A program made the position numbers and the translations under genes. Below, in pieces: positions 8,767-10,000 of a stretch of 10,000 bases of DNA. Positions within the stretch are counted from its first letter, which is position 1, and each line of letters begins with the position of its first letter. The stretch lies in the NCBI RefSeq assembly GCF_964340395.1, contig NC_135562.1, forward strand, positions 8,910,134 to 8,920,133, read 5' to 3'. The DNA is from Glandiceps talaboti (lineage: Eukaryota > Hemichordata > Enteropneusta > Spengelidae). Below the pieces are notes generated by a model. It was given only the letters and a program-made list of their open reading frames with translations, was not told the origin of the DNA and did not search any database.

Positions 8767-9846
8767 CTTAGTTAGCTGGCTAGCTAGTTAGTTAGCTGGC
8801 TAGCTAGTTTGATAGCTATCTATATATAAATCGATAGCATTTATAATGAAACATTTTCCTCAACAGGTACGTCCGCCGTAGAAGACATCGTCAGTTCCAT
8901 TTCACCGGTGATGCCAAAAACCACAGAACAGTCAACGACAGACGGGACAGAGAGAATAATCTCAACGTTGCAGCCAGACACAACAACCCGCCCTCCTCAT
9001 CCAAGACCACAAACTGTCTCAACTCTACTGACACCTAGAAGTTCTTCGAAATCAACAGTTTATCATCCAAGTACAAGGGTGACAGAAAACAGTGATGAAA
9101 CTCCAACACTAATGAAGATCAATACAACTACCCCGGTAGTAAAAATGACTTCAAATGCTGCTCAAGAACCAATAACACGTTATCATTTTCATCCACGTTT
9201 AACTGAAATGTACTCACCTACAACGACCAAAGGTGTTGTCGGTGAAGCTGATAAACGTTTTAGTGATGATAGCTCTGTGCCCTTAGGTAAGCAAGATATC
9301 TATGTTTGTTGAAAATTTCATACATGTACCTCCTAGGAGGCACACCTATTTGCGACATGGACATCTTTAAGTTTATATAGCTAGACATCTACATGTAAAT
9401 GTCTAAAAATGGTCCTGGCAGGAACGTCAACTACTTAATAAAGTTTTATATATTATTCAAATTTACTCCTATTATGTTGTTATTAAATTTAATGAGTACA
9501 TATTAATCAACAATTAGATCATCTATGCCACAGGTACACATTTGGAAATACATTACATCATGACTGTTCTATCAATTACAAGATAACTGCATAAACTGTT
9601 GAGCGCATAGTTGTATTACATCACTGTTCTGTATGTTCTGTATACATGTGGAAGCAGCAGTTTGATTGAGTGTTGTTTCCATATATATTTCAAATTGTTT
9701 ATCGTGTAACTAGATTATGCATGTAAAAGTTGAGATAACCATATTCATATCATGTTTGCATTAACAGGTACTATACTGGGAGTGAGTGTAGTTTTCGCTA
9801 TTGTACTTATCGCCACTGTTGTCGCCATCGTTGTCTACAGGAAAAG
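4879..9846 (+). CDS. Gene B: SRCR-WSC-CUB single-pass transmembrane receptor-like protein (partial, 7 exons seen)
   Basis: Joined exons: 4879-4969, 5143-5274, 5865-5969, 6645-6971, 7875-8231, 8867-9286 and 9768-9846. These give about 503 residues, with the cytoplasmic tail beyond the window. Order: signal peptide (1-30), SRCR (about 33-110), WSC (about 110-220), CUB (about 220-338), Thr/Ser/Pro-rich stalk (about 338-478), transmembrane helix (about 479-501). Each join keeps the frame open. Junctions are phase 1 throughout except the last donor (phase 2). The topology is type I: extracellular modules, one membrane pass, then YRKR as stop-transfer. The WSC-CUB-stalk-TM order is that of the Wnt co-receptor Kremen, but the first module is SRCR and not kringle. 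A role in ligand or carbohydrate binding at the cell surface is inferred from the modules; no specific ligand can be named. Confidence 0.9.
4970..5142 (+). other. Gene B intron 1 with poly-G run
   Basis: A 173-bp phase-1 intron, donor GTAAGT and acceptor CATAATCAG. It contains 11 consecutive G at 5056-5066, a likely slippage site and possible length polymorphism. Confidence 0.75.
5143..5274 (+). CDS. Gene B exon 2: N-terminal half of SRCR domain
   Basis: 44 codons, phase 1 at both ends. The peptide contains RLAGGLTPFEGRVEQLDGG, then TW and HICVSEWDFLHADSVCIELG. This is a clear SRCR opening: R-L-x-GG, P-x-EGRVE, a Trp before the first cysteine, EWDF-x-x-AD-x-VC, and ELG for the usual QLG. There are 12 residues between the cysteines, as in the canonical domain and gene A. 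The donor is CTAG|GTATTT. Confidence 0.92.
5275..5864 (+). other. Gene B intron 2, splits the SRCR domain
   Basis: A 590-bp intron at the position that also holds an intron in gene A. It carries the CA/GC-rich simple repeat described separately. No other exon is seen; short open stretches on both strands near 5733-5942 are shadows of the following exon. Confidence 0.75.
5506..5588. repeat. Microsatellite with 44-bp alternating purine-pyrimidine tract
   Basis: A degenerate (ACAG)n/(ACGG)n stretch passes into AC, GC and GT dinucleotides. From 5545 to 5588 purine and pyrimidine alternate without a break, ending in a CG/GC-rich part. This is the classical composition for Z-DNA. Confidence 0.9.
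5865..5969 (+). CDS. Gene B exon 3: C-terminal half of SRCR-like domain
   Basis: 35 codons, phase 1 at both ends, acceptor GCCTTTCAG and donor CACT|GTAAGT. It reads GFPGVMMEMDYNDFADD followed by VVLSCNDNSYQVFSVRC. The last part fits the closing C...VRC of an SRCR domain. The usual central segment with a C-SGTE-C-type pair is absent, giving a domain of about 79 residues where about 100 is usual. Frame and splice sites are clear; the domain match in this half is weaker than in the first. Confidence 0.83.
5970..6644 (+). other. Gene B intron 3
   Basis: A 675-bp AT-rich phase-1 intron, donor GTAAGT and acceptor ATTTTCATAG. The stretch near 6040-6080 (GTTTATTTCAAATGCTAAGG followed by a GC-richer piece) looks unlike its surroundings and might be an old dispersed repeat, but I cannot name one. 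No exon or RNA gene is seen. Confidence 0.7.
6645..6971 (+). CDS. Gene B exon 4: WSC domain
   Basis: 109 codons in one exon, phase 1 at both ends, acceptor TTTTCATAG and donor AATA|GTAGGT. The domain starts FIGCYRR and shows the WSC landmarks in order: GC-Y, A-L, an N-G-M-T-x-E-x-C segment (GPNGMTIERC), a C three residues on (KNC), FGSLRENKCRCGN for the usual aG-x-e-x-x-x-C-x-CG, then SKECSLKC and QICGG. All eight cysteines are present. WSC domains occur in fungal wall-stress sensors and exo-glucanases, animal polycystin-1 and Kremen, and are thought to bind carbohydrate or protein. It is the best-defined domain of the window. Confidence 0.94.
6972..7874 (+). other. Gene B intron 4
   Basis: A 903-bp AT-rich phase-1 intron between WSC and CUB exons. 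Read-through from the WSC exon meets a stop at once (AGG TTT TAA). I see no exon, repeat array or RNA gene inside. Confidence 0.7.
7875..8231 (+). CDS. Gene B exon 5: CUB domain
   Basis: 119 codons in one exon, phase 1 at both ends, acceptor TTTTTACACAG and donor AATA|GTAGGT. It shows CQANFTAPSGWIVSPGFPGF, then SCVWNVTV, GDELKFFQIRG, NTLRIEFTS and EEGGFVIYY. These match CUB landmarks: C...G-x-I-x-SPGFP, C-x-W-x-I, D-x-L-x-x-x-x-x-x-G, N-x-L-x-I-x-F-x-S, and GF-x-x-x-Y. Only the first disulfide pair is present; the second pair common in CUB domains is lacking. N-glycosylation sequons occur at NFT, NVT (after the second Cys) and NVT (before LRM). CUB domains mediate extracellular protein contacts. 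Confidence 0.93.
8301..8619. repeat. (TCTA)n/(TCTG)n compound microsatellite
   Basis: About 320 bp alternating blocks of TCTA and TCTG. A longer unit recurs: a TCTA block, then CCATTCACCCG, then a TCTG block, with CCATTCACCCG at 8398-8408 and 8486-8496, 88 bp apart. It reads as an open frame full of LSVC and LSIY repeats only because the unit is stop-free in some frames. Confidence 0.95.
8620..8635. repeat. Perfect 16-bp palindrome at the junction of two arrays
   Basis: CTACCTAGCTAGGTAG is its own reverse complement. It marks the change from TCTA/TCTG to TA-rich and TTAG repeats. Confidence 0.85.
8636..8809. repeat. TA-rich tract and (TTAG)n array
   Basis: A TATATAGA/TATA stretch (about 8645-8690) leads into TTAG repeats from 8692 to 8809, with interspersed CTAG. 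The unit GTTAGCTGGCTAGCTAGTT occurs twice near the end. Confidence 0.92.
8867..9286 (+). CDS. Gene B exon 6: Thr/Ser/Pro-rich stalk
   Basis: 140 codons, phase 1 at both ends, acceptor CCTCAACAG and donor CTTAG|GTAAGC. It is free of cysteine and rich in Thr, Ser and Pro (for example PDTTTRPPHPRPQT, PRSSSKSTVYHPSTR, NTTTPVV, YSPTTTKG), typical of an O-glycosylated mucin-like spacer between domains and membrane. One N-glycosylation sequon (NTT) is present. It sits between the CUB and transmembrane exons and has the same position and character as the stalk of gene A, though little direct similarity is visible by eye. Confidence 0.87.
9287..9767 (+). other. Gene B intron 6
   Basis: A 481-bp AT-rich intron between stalk and transmembrane exons. 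Retention would add GKQDIYVC and stop at 9310-9312, before the membrane anchor. AATAAA occurs at 9437-9442, followed by a T/G-rich stretch near 9472-9485. A 12-bp palindrome, CCTCCTAGGAGG, lies at 9329-9340. Nothing else is recognised. Confidence 0.7.
9768..9846 (+). CDS. Gene B exon 7: transmembrane helix
   Basis: After the phase-1 acceptor ATTAACAG the frame reads GTILGVSVVFAIVLIATV followed by VAIVVYRKR. This is about 22 hydrophobic residues ending in a basic stop-transfer cluster, which sets a type I orientation. The preferred donor is AAAAG|GTAGGT, phase 2; a second GT four bases on (GTAG|GTACAT) is possible. The cytoplasmic tail is in exons outside the window. Confidence 0.87.
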
Positions 9847-10000
9847 GTAGGTACATCATATGTACATGTATATCCCATATATTGCCATGTTGGCAAATCA
9901 CAAATGTAAGAGCAGTACAGTGTCATCTGCGAATGGTGCATTCAAATTATTAGTTTAAAGTTGGGTGTGTATGTCTATTCAAAATAGTGATTTCTTGTCT
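9847..10000 (+). other. Gene B intron 7, running off the window
   Basis: 154 bp after the transmembrane exon begin with GTAGGTACAT. No further exon is seen before the edge. Confidence 0.6.

Larger units (their letters stand above)
8232..8866 (+). other. Gene B intron 5, filled by tetranucleotide repeats
   Basis: A 635-bp phase-1 intron, donor GTAGGT and acceptor TTTTCCTCAACAG. More than three quarters is simple repeat. Read-through from the CUB exon adds 16 residues before TAA at 8279-8281, and ATTAAATAAA lies at 8251-8260. Confidence 0.8.

Noticed and set aside
8692-8809. TTAG array considered as telomere-like repeat
   Set aside because: The animal telomere unit is TTAGGG (TTAGG in many arthropods). 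This is a four-base unit with CTAG and CTGG variants and continuous with other microsatellites.

Overview
The window is genomic DNA of an animal. Short coding exons with GT...AG borders are separated by AT-rich introns carrying microsatellites, and the exons encode extracellular modules typical of metazoan cell-surface proteins (SRCR, WSC, CUB, Ser/Thr-rich stalk, transmembrane helix). SRCR-rich receptor families and long (TCTG/TCTA)n arrays suit a marine invertebrate such as a cephalochordate, hemichordate, echinoderm or mollusc. The sequence alone does not fix the taxon.

Two related genes lie head to head. Gene A, on the minus strand, starts near 2806 and runs left off the window. It has a signal-peptide exon (2728-2806), two exons that share an SRCR-like domain (2096-2239 and 953-1048), and a Ser/Thr-rich stalk exon that begins with a basic, furin-like segment (91-585). 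Gene B, on the plus strand, starts at 4879 and runs right off the window. It has a signal-peptide exon (4879-4969), two SRCR exons (5143-5274, 5865-5969), a WSC exon (6645-6971), a CUB exon (7875-8231), a Thr/Ser/Pro-rich stalk exon (8867-9286) and a transmembrane exon (9768-9846). The cytoplasmic tail of B and the end of A are outside the window.

Between them lies about 2.07 kb (2807-4878) without a convincing gene. It presumably holds both promoters and 5' leaders, and it contains two perfect hairpins. The introns contain simple repeats: an 11-base G run, a 44-bp alternating purine-pyrimidine tract of Z-DNA type, and a half-kilobase compound tetranucleotide array.

The genes look like divergent paralogues. 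Their leaders are similar, both SRCR domains are cut by an intron right after the 'C...G' motif, and both share an unusual four-cysteine SRCR. Gene B resembles Kremen in its WSC-CUB-stalk-TM order, with an SRCR in place of the kringle. Gene A has no WSC or CUB exon. Every splice junction except the last one of gene B is phase 1, the arrangement expected of shuffled extracellular modules. All gene models are read by eye from splice signals, frame and domain motifs. Ligands and functions are not deducible.
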